From positions 103,660 to 167,659 of the forward strand of contig JASDRS010000017.1 in the NCBI GenBank assembly GCA_041441915.1: DNA of 64,000 bases, in the 5' to 3' direction. This DNA comes from UBA10365 sp041441915 (GTDB taxonomy: Bacteria > Pseudomonadota > Alphaproteobacteria > Rhodobacterales > Rhodobacteraceae). Numbering within the stretch: position 1 is the stretch's first letter; the number at the start of each line of letters is the position of its first letter. The position numbers were made by a program, and so were the translations under genes. The notes beneath the pieces are model-generated. The model worked only from the letters and a program-made list of their open reading frames with translations. It had not been told where the DNA came from and searched no databases. Below, piece after piece: positions 1-8,525 of the stretch.

Positions 1-818
1 GCCCCCTTAGGCAAGCCTGCAAACCGGGCCCCCAAAGTGGCCCCGATAACAATTTGAGTTAGCCCGACGGCCCATGCGGGCGGCACGCCCTCGACATAAC
101 CCATTAAATGCACAATGGCCGATCCAAGCAGGGGGCCTGTCATAATTGCGGCGGGTAAATGCAAAAGCCGCCCAAGAGCCAATCCTAGAATGCCGGCAGC
201 GATTAAGATAGCACCATCTTGCAGACCCAATGGAGCGCGCAACACCGCTGCCCCAGCCGCTGATCCAACCATGTCGCCTGTTAAGACCATAAAACTTAAC
301 GGAACTAAGATAATCGTCAAAATCAGGCGTAAAAACTGTAACAGCGTCAGCATTTGCACATCTGCTCCCACTTTTTCGCCCAAAGTGACGCTCTCAATCA
401 ATCCGCCAGGAACCGACCCAAAGAGCGCTGTTGAGCGATCAAGCCCTCCCGCTCGATAGATCATAAAACCCACAAAATGTGCCATGGGAATAAACAAGGC
501 CAATGCCAAAAGGCTGATCCACCAACCTGGAATTTGGGCCAATACCTCGGAGGTGAATGATCCGCCAATGCCCAAACCAATTATAGGCACAAAGCCCAGG
601 CGCAGACTGGAGGGAAAATTGGCTTTACAGCCCAATATTACGTGCCCAGAAATGGCAAAAATGGCGACAATGCCCATTGAGCCAAGCAAAAGCCCCATTG
701 GTAAATTTAGCTTATATCCGATTGCCCCCCCCAATAGGCCCAAGGAAAAGGTTAGCGTGCGTGCGGGAAGCTCTTGCAAAGCGGGTCCAAGTTTGGTTTG
801 AAAAAAGGCTTTATTCAT
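1..818 (-). CDS. AbrB-family membrane protein, 3' end outside window
   Basis: Reading from ATG at 818, about 272 codons are open before the frame leaves the window at base 1, so the C-terminus is missing. The protein is a string of hydrophobic helices with glycine-rich turns repeated in two halves, for example GGAIGYKLNLPMG near residue 31, FGSVPGGLIES near the middle, and GPLLGSAIVH and GATLGARFAG near the visible end. This is the pattern of the AbrB duplication family (PF05145), often annotated as AbrB family transcriptional regulator or ammonia monooxygenase. The family is membrane bound and its substrate is not settled. It starts 7 bp after the slyX stop and is probably co-transcribed with it. 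The plus-strand frames over this stretch are low-complexity shadows. The family call is fairly firm; the function is unknown. Confidence 0.8.
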   Translation of the reverse strand, partial: MNKAFFQTKLGPALQELPARTLTFSLGLLGGAIGYKLNLPMGLLLGSMGIVAIFAISGHVILGCKANFPSSLRLGFVPIIGLGIGGSFTSEVLAQIPGWWISLLALALFIPMAHFVGFMIYRAGGLDRSTALFGSVPGGLIESVTLGEKVGADVQMLTLLQFLRLILTIILVPLSFMVLTGDMVGSAAGAAVLRAPLGLQDGAILIAAGILGLALGRLLHLPAAIMTGPLLGSAIVHLMGYVEGVPPAWAVGLTQIVIGATLGARFAGLPKG

Positions 819-825
819 CATAAAA

Positions 826-1032
826 TTACCAGTGCGGGGGGAGTTGATCGCCCAAAGGAGTGGATCCGTTTTCTGAGATGCTCTCGGCTGCGCGCTCCAT
901 CAAAAGCCCAACACGGCGGCTCAATATGTCTATTTGACTTGCCTGTTTGGCCACGACTTCGGACAGATCATCTACCACGCGGTTCAAGTGAGCTATTTTT
1001 TCTTCTAATGGTAACAGGCTATCTTGCATCAT
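826..1032 (-). CDS. slyX: SlyX family protein
   Basis: A protein of 68 residues that is mostly amphipathic helix with heptad-like hydrophobic spacing (LEEKIAHLNRVVDDLSEVV, then QASQIDILSRRVGLL) and a short C-terminal tail ending in LPPHW. That layout is typical of SlyX proteins (about 70 residues, ending in P-P-H-Y/W). The role of SlyX is not known; it is a predicted short coiled coil. The frame extends upstream to 1068, but the extension is basic and unlike the family, and ATG codons at 1032 and 1029 follow a GAAAGAAG purine tract, so I place the start at 1032. It is divergent from hisS and followed after 7 bp by the AbrB-type gene. Confidence 0.85.
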   Translation of the reverse strand: MMQDSLLPLEEKIAHLNRVVDDLSEVVAKQASQIDILSRRVGLLMERAAESISENGSTPLGDQLPPHW

Positions 1033-1110
1033 TACTTCTTTCTGCGGCCTTGCCCGCCGCCGCCCCATTCGTTAGATGAGGATAACTGCCTTATAGCAAA
1101 GGGTCACGCC

Positions 1111-2601
1111 ATGGCCAAGGACAAGAAAATTCTTCGACCTCGGGCCGAAACGCCCAAGGGATTTCGCGACTATTTCGGCGCCGAAGTTACAGAGCGCAAA
1201 GTGATGTTAGACGCTATTGCTTCAGTTTACCATCGTTATGGCTTTGATCCACTGGAAACAAGTGCTGTTGAAACTGTGGCCGCCTTGGGTAAGTTTTTGC
1301 CTGATGTTGATCGGCCTAATGCAGGCGTTTTTGGTTGGCAAGATGAAGATGCCGATTGGCTAGCGCTTCGCTATGACCTGACAGCGCCATTGGCGCGGGT
1401 GGCTGCTCAGTATCGCAATGATCTTCCAACCCCCTATCGGCGTTATGCTTTTGGCCCCGTGTGGCGCAATGAAAAGCCAGGAACTGGGCGCTTCCGGCAA
1501 TTTTACCAATGCGACGCGGACACCGTGGGTGCGCCCAGTGTTGCTGCTGATGCTGAAATTTGTGCTATGCTGGCTGATGCGCTTGAAACCGTGGGCATTG
1601 CACGTGGTGACTATGTGGTGCGGGTGAATAACCGCAAAGTGCTAAACGGCGTGATGGAGATAGCTGGTGTTTTGGACCCTCAAGATTCTAACCTGTTCGA
1701 AGAAGAACGGGGCATTGTCTTGCGCGCGATAGATAAGCTGGATCGTTTGGGGATTGACGGCGTGCGCGCGCTTTTGGGCGTGGGGCGCAAAGATGCATCG
1801 GGTGATTTTACCAAAGGTGCGGGCCTAAGCGAAAGTCAAGTCGAGGTTGTGATCGGCTTTATCGGTGCCAAGCGCGAAAACGCCACCGCCACGGTGGGGC
1901 GCCTGCGCGCCCTAGTCGCGGGGTCACAGATTGGTGTCGAAGGCGTGGATGAGCTTGAAATTATTGCCACGCTTTTGGCAGCCCAAGGATATGGGCACGA
2001 CCGGATTGAAATTGACCCTTCGGTTGTGCGCGGCTTAGGATATTACACGGGCCCCGTTTTTGAAGCTGAATTGACCTTTGAGGTTTTGGACGAAGGGGGC
2101 CGTAAGCGGCAGTTTGGCTCAGTCGCAGGTGGAGGGCGTTATGATGATTTGGTCAAGCGGTTTACAGGCCAAAGCGTGCCTGCCACGGGTGTGTCCATCG
2201 GGGTTGACCGCCTGCTTGCAGCTTTGCGAGCTAAGAGACAAAGGCAAGCCACCGAACAAGGCCCAATTGTGATTACCGTGATGGATAAAGACCGTGTGGT
2301 CGATTATATGGCTATGGTAGGCGAGTTGCGCGCTGCGGGTCTGCGGGCGGAATGCTATTTGGGTAATCCTAAAAACTTTGGAAATCAGCTGAAATATGCC
2401 GACAAACGCCAAAGCCCAATTGCTGTGATTCAAGGTGGTGACGAAAAGGCTAAGGGTACTGTAATTCTGAAAGATTTGGTGCTTGGCACAAAAATCGCTG
2501 AGAATGCTAGCCTAGAAGAATGGAAATTGCGCTCTGCGCAGCGTGAAGTGCCGCGTGCAGACTTGGTTTCTGCTGTGAAAAAAATGTTGTTAAATGTGTA
2601 A
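1111..2601 (+). CDS. hisS: Histidyl-tRNA synthetase
   Basis: Class II aminoacyl-tRNA synthetase that charges tRNA-His in the cytoplasm. The protein is 496 residues from ATG 1111. It shows the class II motif 1 region after TPKGFRDYFG, motif 2 (FGPVWRNEKPGTGRFRQFYQ), the histidine-binding RGLGYYTGPVFE motif, motif 3 (FGSVAGGGRYDDLV and GVSIGVDRLLAAL), and a C-terminal anticodon-binding domain. The length is at the long end of the family, as in other alphaproteobacteria. The frame is open back to 1024, but the extra residues are proline-rich and unlike the family, and an AAAGGG tract precedes 1111. The stop overlaps the hisZ start by 8 bp, so hisS leads a hisS-hisZ-hisG operon. Confidence 0.96.
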   Translation: MAKDKKILRPRAETPKGFRDYFGAEVTERKVMLDAIASVYHRYGFDPLETSAVETVAALGKFLPDVDRPNAGVFGWQDEDADWLALRYDLTAPLARVAAQYRNDLPTPYRRYAFGPVWRNEKPGTGRFRQFYQCDADTVGAPSVAADAEICAMLADALETVGIARGDYVVRVNNRKVLNGVMEIAGVLDPQDSNLFEEERGIVLRAIDKLDRLGIDGVRALLGVGRKDASGDFTKGAGLSESQVEVVIGFIGAKRENATATVGRLRALVAGSQIGVEGVDELEIIATLLAAQGYGHDRIEIDPSVVRGLGYYTGPVFEAELTFEVLDEGGRKRQFGSVAGGGRYDDLVKRFTGQSVPATGVSIGVDRLLAALRAKRQRQATEQGPIVITVMDKDRVVDYMAMVGELRAAGLRAECYLGNPKNFGNQLKYADKRQSPIAVIQGGDEKAKGTVILKDLVLGTKIAENASLEEWKLRSAQREVPRADLVSAVKKMLLNV

Positions 2602-3697
2602 CAAAGCAGTAATTCGCGCCACTGCTGAGGCACTTTTTGCTGCATTTCAAGTGGCGGGTGCCCAGACTATTGATGCAGACATTATGCTGCCTGCCGAAAG
2701 CTTACTTGACCTTTATGGCGAAGATATTCGCGCCCGCGCTTATGTGACAAATGATCCCGTTTTGGGTGAAATGATGCTGCGCCCCGACTTCACCGTTCCA
2801 GTCGTGCAGGCTCATATGAAACAAGGTGCACGAGATGCGCGCTATACTTACATGGGCGAAGTTTTTCGCAAACAAGGTCATATTGCAGACCGTGCACGTG
2901 AGTATCTACAAGTGGGCTACGAAGTCTTTGGTGGTGCAGAGCCCCATCAGGCCGATGCCGAAGTGTTCGCACTTTTTTCGCGGCTTTTGGCTCCATTAAA
3001 TCTGAATGCGACCATCGGTGATATTGGTATTTTGATTTCAGCAGTGCAGGGGCTCAACACCTCTAACTGGCGCAAGGCGGCTTTGATGCGGCATTTGTGG
3101 CGACCTGCGCGCTTTCGCGACTTGCTTGACCAGTTTTCAGGCCGTAGCCCCCTGTCCCCAAGCCGGCAAGACTTGCTGCAGCGTTTGGCGCAAAATGATG
3201 TGCAAGAACTGATCAAACAAGCGGGCCCAGACATAGGGTTGCGCTCGGCTCAGGATGTGGCAGCTCGTGCGCAGTCCTTGCAAGAAGATGCTGAACTCCC
3301 GCCCATCGGTCAGGCTGAAGCCCAAATGCTTGAAGCGCTTTTGACCCTGCAGGGCCCTGCAGGTCAGATGCTGGCGCATTTGCAAAAGATGGCGCAGCAA
3401 TTCCCAGCTATAGCCGCATCCGTTGCCAGCTTTGGTGCCAGGCTTAGTGCGATGAAAGTCCAAGGTATTGACAGTGACCACTTGTCCTTTGTCGTCAGCC
3501 ACGGGCGTTCAACTTTAGAATATTATGACGGTTTCGTCTTTAGCTTTGATCGGCCTGATCAACGTTTTCCTGCTGTAGCAAGTGGTGGGCGCTATGATGC
3601 GCTGACGCTGGTTTTGGGTCAGGGTCGATCCATAAGGGCAGTTGGCGGTGTGATCCGCCCCGCCGAGATGGCCGCTTTATTAGAGGTAGGCTCATGA
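2594..3697 (+). CDS. hisZ: ATP phosphoribosyltransferase regulatory subunit
   Basis: HisZ is a HisRS paralogue without aminoacylation activity. It forms a hetero-octamer with short HisG and is needed for histidine feedback control of the first step of histidine synthesis. The 367 residues include the synthetase-like core (LRPDFTVPVVQAHM, YMGEVFRKQ, and near the C-terminus VASGGRYDALTLVLG) but lack the HisRS anticodon-binding domain. The length matches the family. The ATG lies inside the last codons of hisS (8 bp overlap) and the stop overlaps hisG in an ATGA, so translation of the three genes is probably coupled. The strict pairing with a short HisG confirms the call. Confidence 0.93.
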   Translation: MCNKAVIRATAEALFAAFQVAGAQTIDADIMLPAESLLDLYGEDIRARAYVTNDPVLGEMMLRPDFTVPVVQAHMKQGARDARYTYMGEVFRKQGHIADRAREYLQVGYEVFGGAEPHQADAEVFALFSRLLAPLNLNATIGDIGILISAVQGLNTSNWRKAALMRHLWRPARFRDLLDQFSGRSPLSPSRQDLLQRLAQNDVQELIKQAGPDIGLRSAQDVAARAQSLQEDAELPPIGQAEAQMLEALLTLQGPAGQMLAHLQKMAQQFPAIAASVASFGARLSAMKVQGIDSDHLSFVVSHGRSTLEYYDGFVFSFDRPDQRFPAVASGGRYDALTLVLGQGRSIRAVGGVIRPAEMAALLEVGS

Positions 3698-4416
3698 GCC
3701 TGAAAATCGGTGTGCCATCGAAAGGGCGCTTGATGGAAAAGACCTTTGAATGGTTTGGAGCAAAGGGCGTTCATATGCGCCAAACTGGCGAAGCACGGGA
3801 ATATTCGGGCGTGATCGAAGGCTTGATGGATGCGCAACTAGTTTTGCTGTCGGCGGGAGAGATCCCGCGCGAACTGGCTGCGGGGCGCATTCATTTAGGT
3901 GTGACGGGGTCAGACCTTGTACGTGATAAATTGGCCGACTGGCCGATGCAAGTGATTGAGGTCCAGCCCTTGGGCTTTGGCCATGCTGATCTGATCATTG
4001 CCGTGCCTAACATGTGGATCGATGTTGATACGCTTGATGACCTTGATGCGACGGCTTCGGCCTTTCGCGCCACCTACGGCTATAGGCTTCGCATTGCGAC
4101 CAAATACCACCGTTTGGTGCGGGAATTTTTAACCAAAAACGGCGTTGCAGATTACCAATTAGTCGACAGCCAAGGTGCGACTGAAGGTACGGTTAAAAAC
4201 CTAACGGCTGAAGTCATCGCCGACATAACATCAAGCGGTGAGACGCTGCGCGCCAATCACCTGAAAATACTACAAGACGGTTTGGTCCATCAAAGTCAGG
4301 CCACCCTCTTTGCTGCAAAAAAGGCTGATTGGTCATATGGGGTACGCCAAAGCTTTGGCGAATTTATGGCGCGCTTGGGGCAAAATATGCCTGATGTAGA
4401 TCGAGTGGGACCCTAA
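3694..4416 (+). CDS. hisG: ATP phosphoribosyltransferase, short catalytic form
   Basis: HisG condenses ATP and PRPP to phosphoribosyl-ATP, the committed step of histidine synthesis. The protein has 240 residues, the short form without the C-terminal ACT-like regulatory domain, so it depends on HisZ encoded just upstream. Visible family signatures are the N-terminal KIGVPSKGRLMEKT, LGVTGSDLVRD, and the PRPP-binding loop region DSQGATEGTVKNLTAEVI. It overlaps hisZ by 4 bp (ATGA) and ends 6 bp from the convergent DUF1489 gene. It is the last gene of the hisSZG unit. Confidence 0.95.
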   Translation: MSLKIGVPSKGRLMEKTFEWFGAKGVHMRQTGEAREYSGVIEGLMDAQLVLLSAGEIPRELAAGRIHLGVTGSDLVRDKLADWPMQVIEVQPLGFGHADLIIAVPNMWIDVDTLDDLDATASAFRATYGYRLRIATKYHRLVREFLTKNGVADYQLVDSQGATEGTVKNLTAEVIADITSSGETLRANHLKILQDGLVHQSQATLFAAKKADWSYGVRQSFGEFMARLGQNMPDVDRVGP

Positions 4417-4422
4417 AACTGC

Positions 4423-4845
4423 TTAAAGTAACCCAATATCTGCCAAAGCAAGAGCAAGATCGGCAGGTAGCGGTGTTTCGACACCACGCGCTTGCGGTAG
4501 ATCGGCTGGACTGTCCTGTGGAGCCAGGTAGCGCCAGCCTTGAAAGGCGCGTCGTGGAGTGGCCTGGGTGCGGATTATATTTGGTTCAAGGCAGATTGCA
4601 CAGCGGCGGATGCCGTCGCTACCAGTTACCTCTTGTAGGTCAATCACTTTTTGGCGGGCTAAAATTTGGCCCTTGAATACCCAATAAAGCGAGCCTCCTT
4701 CCAAAAGATCAGCCTGGCGCTTGGGCCACATGCGGGTCACGTGAATTGGCCTTCCTGCGGGCCATTGCTGTGATTCTTGCCAGTCTATCAAATCTTCAAC
4801 CTGGGCCGCGCCAACGCAAAGCTTCACTAAATTTACATATTTCAA
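4423..4845 (-). CDS. DUF1489 family protein
   Basis: Cytoplasmic protein of 140 residues. It matches my memory of the DUF1489 family of alphaproteobacteria: start MKYVNLVKLCVGA, then a conserved central stretch around VTRMWPKRQADLLEGGSLYW and VFKGQILARQ, and RRCAICLEPNIIRT followed by RRAFQGWRYL. The family length (about 140) agrees. No function is established; RCAICL recalls a DNA- or RNA-associated small protein but gives no firm hint. It is convergent with hisG (6 bp apart) and divergent from nrdJ, with inverted repeats in the shared upstream region. Confidence 0.8.
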   Translation of the reverse strand: MKYVNLVKLCVGAAQVEDLIDWQESQQWPAGRPIHVTRMWPKRQADLLEGGSLYWVFKGQILARQKVIDLQEVTGSDGIRRCAICLEPNIIRTQATPRRAFQGWRYLAPQDSPADLPQARGVETPLPADLALALADIGLL

Positions 4846-4899
4846 AATTAACCCTTTGTTTTATAAAACTCAATTTGAACTTAATTAAGACCCGTAGGT

Positions 4900-4927
4900 T
4901 TATGCGGCCATAAGTTTGACCGCATAA
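4900..4927. promoter_or_regulatory. Perfect 8-bp inverted repeat, candidate operator
   Basis: TTATGCGG and CCGCATAA flank a 12-base spacer between the divergent DUF1489 gene and nrdJ. There is no T-run after either arm, so a terminator is unlikely. It could be a regulator binding site or an RNA hairpin. No known consensus (NrdR box, B12 box) is matched. Confidence 0.35.
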
Positions 4928-4964
4928 GGCCACCAATTGCCCCAGACTTATCCTAATTTTGTCA

Positions 4965-5002
4965 AAGGGCAAGTTGACCCCTGCCCTTCATCAGCGTAGA
5001 TC
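4965..5002 (+). promoter_or_regulatory. Candidate nrdJ promoter with overlapping inverted repeat
   Basis: TTGACC (4974-4979) and TAGATC (4997-5002) are separated by 17 bases and could be -35 and -10 boxes for nrdJ; the -10 is weak. The -35 lies in the spacer of a perfect 7-bp inverted repeat, AAGGGCA at 4965-4971 and TGCCCTT at 4982-4988. A protein bound there would cover the promoter. An AAAGGA ribosome site follows just before ATG 5036. Confidence 0.35.
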
Positions 5003-5035
5003 TAGTTCTTAGGCTGGAATTATAAAGGATCCAAG

Positions 5036-7315
5036 ATGTCGCATTTTGCAGCGCCCATCGCAGAAGCTATTTGGGACATGAAATATCGGTTGAAAGAAGC
5101 CGATGGAAGCCCAATTGATGCAAATGTACAGGGAACTTGGCGCCGAATTGCAAAGGCTTTGGCCAGCGTGGAGAAGCAATCTGCGAAATGGGAAGACAAG
5201 TTTTACCAAGCACTCGAAGATTTTAAATATTTACCCGCAGGCCGCATTATAGCGGGGGCGGGCACAGGCCGCAGTGTGACATTGTTTAACTGCTTTGTGA
5301 TGGGCACAATTGAAGACAATATGGGCGGCATTTTTGATGGGCTGCGCCAAGCCGCGCTTACCATGCAACAAGGTGGTGGGATTGGCTATGACTTCTCCAC
5401 CATCCGTCCACGTGGTGCGCAGGTCAAAGGGGTTGCCGCTGATGCGTCGGGCCCTTTGACCTTTATGGATGTGTGGGATGCGATGTGCCGCACCATCATG
5501 TCGGCAGGCAGTCGCCGCGGCGCGATGATGGCCACGATGCGGTGCGATCATCCCGATGTTGAAGATTTTATTGTTGCTAAACAAGATGCCACACGGTTGC
5601 GTATGTTTAACCTTTCGGTTTTGATCACTGATCCCTTTATGGATGCGGTCAAGTCGAACGGATCTTGGAATTTAGTGTTTGGCGGCAAGGTTTATAAAAC
5701 TTTGCAAGCGCGGGATCTTTGGAACAAGATTATGCGTTCAACCTTTGAATTTGCGGAACCAGGCGTAATCTTTATTGATCGAATCAATAGAGCTAATAAC
5801 TTGGGCTATGTCGAAACTATTGCCGCGACTAACCCCTGCGGTGAGCAGCCACTACCGCCCTACGGCGCTTGTTTGCTAGGTTCGATAAATATGGCTAAAT
5901 TGGTGACCAATCCTTTTGAGACTAATGCCGAACTTGAACCCGCCGCTCTGGATGATTTGGTGCGCGTTGCCGTGAGGATGATGGATAATGTGGTTGACGT
6001 GAGCCGATTTCCCTTGCCCGAGCAAGAGGCCGAGGCCCGCGCCAAGCGTCGCATTGGTCTTGGTGTCACTGGACTTGCCGATGCTTTGTTGATGCTGGGC
6101 CTGCGCTATGGCGCGCCAGAGGCTGCTGCCCAAACTGAAGCTTGGATGAAAGCAATTGCTCGATCAGCCTATTTGGCCTCGGTTGATTTGGCCAAGGAAA
6201 AGGGTGCATTTCCACTGTTTGATGCCAATAAATACCTGGCCTCAGGTTCGATGCGCTCCATGGATGAAGATGTACGCCAAGCCATTGCAAAGCATGGTAT
6301 TCGCAATGCGCTGCTAACCTCGATTGCGCCTACTGGAACGATCAGTCTTTATGCGGGTAATGTGTCCTCGGGGATTGAACCAGTTTTTGCATATGCCTAT
6401 ACGCGCAAAGTCTTGCAAAAAGACGGCACGCGGACCGAAGAAGAGGTGGTCGATTACGCGGTGCAATTGTGGCGCGAAAAATTTGGCGAAAAACCCTTGC
6501 CTGATTATTTTGTGAACGCCCAAACCCTGCCGCCTTTAGACCATGTGCGCATGCAATCCGCCGCGCAAAAATGGATAGACAGTTCCATTTCAAAAACCAT
6601 CAACTGCCCTGAAGACATCAGCTTTGATGATTTTGCCGAGGTATATATGGCTGCCTGGGAACAAGGCTGCAAAGGCTGCACTACCTATCGGCCGAATCAA
6701 GTCACTGGATCGGTTTTGACCGTATCAGCGCCTGAAGCGAAAGTTGCCCCTAGTGCCTTATCGATGATAGAAAATGGCGGCGCAGATGTGGTTTACCTCA
6801 GCGAACCGTTGGAACGGCCGGCCTCGTTAGAAGGACAAACCTATAAAGTCAAATGGCCCTCGACCGAGCATGCTATTTATATCACCATCAATGACGTGGT
6901 AATTTTGGACCACCGCAGACCGTTTGAAGTGTTCATTAATTCAAAAAATATGGAGCATTTTGCTTGGACTGTGGCGCTTACGCGAATGATTTCTGCTGTG
7001 TTTCGCCGTGGTGGCGATATTTCTTTTGTGGTCGAAGAGCTTAAGGCAGTATTTGACCCCCGGGGTGGCGCTTGGATGGAGGGTAAATATATACCCTCAA
7101 TCCTGGCCGCGATTGGCGCGGTGATTGAACAGCATTTGATTGCGATCGGTTTTATTGCGGGCGAAGGTCTTGGTTTAAAAAAAGACCCACAGTTTGAAGC
7201 TGTCGTTGTGGGAGAACGTGCACGCAAAGCTTGCGACAGTTGTGGAAGTTATGATCTGCGGATGCTCGAAAGTTGCATGACATGCGGCAGTTGCGGCAAT
7301 TCAAAATGTGGCTAA
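5036..7315 (+). CDS. nrdJ: AdoCbl-dependent ribonucleotide reductase (class II)
   Basis: Class II ribonucleotide reductase, which makes deoxyribonucleotides using adenosylcobalamin as radical generator and works with or without oxygen. The protein has 759 residues, the shorter single-subunit form. Visible motifs: LFNCFVMGT with the first redox cysteine, the substrate loop QGGGIGYDFSTIRP, the active-site NPCGEQPLPPYGACLLGSIN block with the radical cysteine and glutamate, APTGTISLYAGNVSSGIEP, and a C-terminal cysteine cluster (CDSCGS, then CMTCGSCGNSKCG) that probably serves redox or metal binding. No NrdR box or B12 riboswitch was recognised upstream. It stands alone, and two cobalamin genes lie at the far end of the window. 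Confidence 0.94.
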   Translation: MSHFAAPIAEAIWDMKYRLKEADGSPIDANVQGTWRRIAKALASVEKQSAKWEDKFYQALEDFKYLPAGRIIAGAGTGRSVTLFNCFVMGTIEDNMGGIFDGLRQAALTMQQGGGIGYDFSTIRPRGAQVKGVAADASGPLTFMDVWDAMCRTIMSAGSRRGAMMATMRCDHPDVEDFIVAKQDATRLRMFNLSVLITDPFMDAVKSNGSWNLVFGGKVYKTLQARDLWNKIMRSTFEFAEPGVIFIDRINRANNLGYVETIAATNPCGEQPLPPYGACLLGSINMAKLVTNPFETNAELEPAALDDLVRVAVRMMDNVVDVSRFPLPEQEAEARAKRRIGLGVTGLADALLMLGLRYGAPEAAAQTEAWMKAIARSAYLASVDLAKEKGAFPLFDANKYLASGSMRSMDEDVRQAIAKHGIRNALLTSIAPTGTISLYAGNVSSGIEPVFAYAYTRKVLQKDGTRTEEEVVDYAVQLWREKFGEKPLPDYFVNAQTLPPLDHVRMQSAAQKWIDSSISKTINCPEDISFDDFAEVYMAAWEQGCKGCTTYRPNQVTGSVLTVSAPEAKVAPSALSMIENGGADVVYLSEPLERPASLEGQTYKVKWPSTEHAIYITINDVVILDHRRPFEVFINSKNMEHFAWTVALTRMISAVFRRGGDISFVVEELKAVFDPRGGAWMEGKYIPSILAAIGAVIEQHLIAIGFIAGEGLGLKKDPQFEAVVVGERARKACDSCGSYDLRMLESCMTCGSCGNSKCG

Positions 7316-7590
7316 TATAAACATCTGCCAAAAGGAAAAGATCCATTTTCCGCCAGGCGGTGGATTTATTAGTCATGGTCAGTTATTGGTTCCTGTATCC
7401 ACTACCATTTTTGCTCCATAATCGTGCCTAAGAGCGCAATTTAATTGAAATATTCAAGTAAAAAACTTTGGTCATGAAATATAAAAGGCTAACATTAACG
7501 GCTAGGCCCAAATTTTGGAGCTAATCTGCGGAGAAATTGATCAGGTCTCTTAAGCTGACCTTTAACTTCCAATCAAAGACGCGCCTGCTG
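7316..7590. other. Gene-free stretch after nrdJ
   Basis: No gene is visible here. At 7341-7365 a dyad reads ATCCA, four T, CCGCC, A, GGCGG, TGGAT, which may help to end nrdJ transcription, although the inner loop is short and no long T-run follows. The rest is AT-rich and shows no coding pattern, tRNA shape or repeat. Confidence 0.4.
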
Positions 7591-7618
7591 TTGACATAAC
7601 GTGCCAGGCTTGTATAAG
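7591..7618 (+). promoter_or_regulatory. Probable sigma-70 promoter of rpsD
   Basis: TTGACA at 7591-7596 matches the -35 consensus fully. TATAAG at 7613-7618 is a good -10 box at 16 bases spacing, preceded by TG. It would give a leader of about 120 bases before the GTG of rpsD. Confidence 0.6.
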
Positions 7619-7669
7619 CGCGTTCTTAGGCTTTTCAGAGATTAAAAGTCTTGGGATATTGGTGTTGGT

Positions 7670-7689
7670 GGGCCCCGTAAGGGGAAGCC
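7670..7689 (+). promoter_or_regulatory. Hairpin with GNRA-type loop in rpsD leader
   Basis: CCCC (7673-7676) and GGGG (7681-7684) enclose GTAA, a GNRA tetraloop, with GG and CC outside separated by a small internal loop. It lies between the probable promoter and rpsD. S4 controls its own synthesis in several bacteria by binding leader RNA, so a regulatory hairpin is possible, but no known S4 leader motif is identified. Confidence 0.3.
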
Positions 7690-7746
7690 TGTCGGTTCGA
7701 AAGATCAAAGGACAACGCCCTTCACATTTAACGAAGGAGATCAGCC

Positions 7747-8367
7747 GTGACAAAACGCACGTCTGCCAAACATAAAATTGACCGCCGTATGGGCGAAAAT
7801 ATCTGGGGCCGTCCTAAATCTCCATTTAACAAACGCGAATACGGTCCTGGCCAACATGGCCAACGCCGCAAGAACAAACTGTCCGACTTCGGGACACAGT
7901 TGCGCGCCAAACAAAAGCTTAAAGGCTATTACGGTGATTTGACCGAAAAGCAATTCCGCCGCATTTATGCGGAAGCTGAGCGCCTAAAAGGTGACACTGG
8001 GGAAATGCTGGTAGGTCTGCTTGAGCGCCGTTTGGACGCTTTGGTTTACCGTGCCAAATTTGTTCCTACTATTTTTGCTGCACGCCAATTTGTAAATCAC
8101 GGCCATGTGACCGTGAATGGCGAACGTGTGAATATCGCTTCTTACCGCTTGAAAGAAGGCGATGTGGTTGCCGTTCGAGACCGCTCGCGTCAAATGGCGC
8201 TGATCTTGGAAGCAATTCAGTTGGCCGAGCGTGACGTTCCAGATTATGTGGAAATTGATCATTCTAAACTGACCGCGAAATTCACCCGCACCCCATCCTT
8301 GGCCGACGTGCCATATCCCGTGGTGATGGAACCAAATCTTGTGGTCGAATTCTACGCTAAAAACTAA
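7747..8367 (+). CDS. rpsD: 30S ribosomal protein S4
   Basis: Primary 16S rRNA-binding protein of the small subunit, needed early in 30S assembly. The protein has 206 residues. It shows the alphaproteobacterial N-terminus with RMGENIWGRPKSPFNKREYG and PGQHGQRR, then an S4 RNA-binding domain from about residue 95 (RRLDALVYRAKF, VNHGHVTVNGERVNI). The start is GTG at 7747 behind a strong GAAGGAG ribosome site. It is a single-gene unit with its own probable promoter and a clear terminator. No S13/S11/rpoA neighbours are present, which is usual in alphaproteobacteria. Confidence 0.97.
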   Translation: MTKRTSAKHKIDRRMGENIWGRPKSPFNKREYGPGQHGQRRKNKLSDFGTQLRAKQKLKGYYGDLTEKQFRRIYAEAERLKGDTGEMLVGLLERRLDALVYRAKFVPTIFAARQFVNHGHVTVNGERVNIASYRLKEGDVVAVRDRSRQMALILEAIQLAERDVPDYVEIDHSKLTAKFTRTPSLADVPYPVVMEPNLVVEFYAKN

Positions 8368-8385
8368 GTTTCGTAAAATTGTTTA

Positions 8386-8414
8386 AAACCTGCGCCTTTT
8401 GGCGCGGGTTTTTT
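8386..8414 (+). terminator. Rho-independent terminator of rpsD
   Basis: The stem AAACCtGCGCC, loop TTTT and GGCGCgGGTTT is followed by further T residues, beginning 18 bases after the rpsD stop. Confidence 0.85.
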
Positions 8415-8525
8415 CATGAACTAAGACAATGACTCAATGTTAAAAGACGCATTGGGCGGTTTATAGCGGATTTCTCTGGCATTGGGCTTGTGCCCATCTA
8501 AAATATCACAAAGGATAGGTGATAG

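Noticed and set aside
115..801. Plus-strand open frames rich in Pro, Lys and Asn
   Set aside because: They lie opposite the AbrB-type gene, which has clear family motifs on the minus strand, and have no ribosome sites.
4846..5035. Cobalamin riboswitch upstream of nrdJ
   Set aside because: No B12-box (GCCACTG type) and no suitable long leader could be seen in this 190-base region.
7670..7705. tRNA gene suggested by GGTTCGAA
   Set aside because: The bases on either side of the T-loop-like string do not pair and there is no acceptor or anticodon stem.
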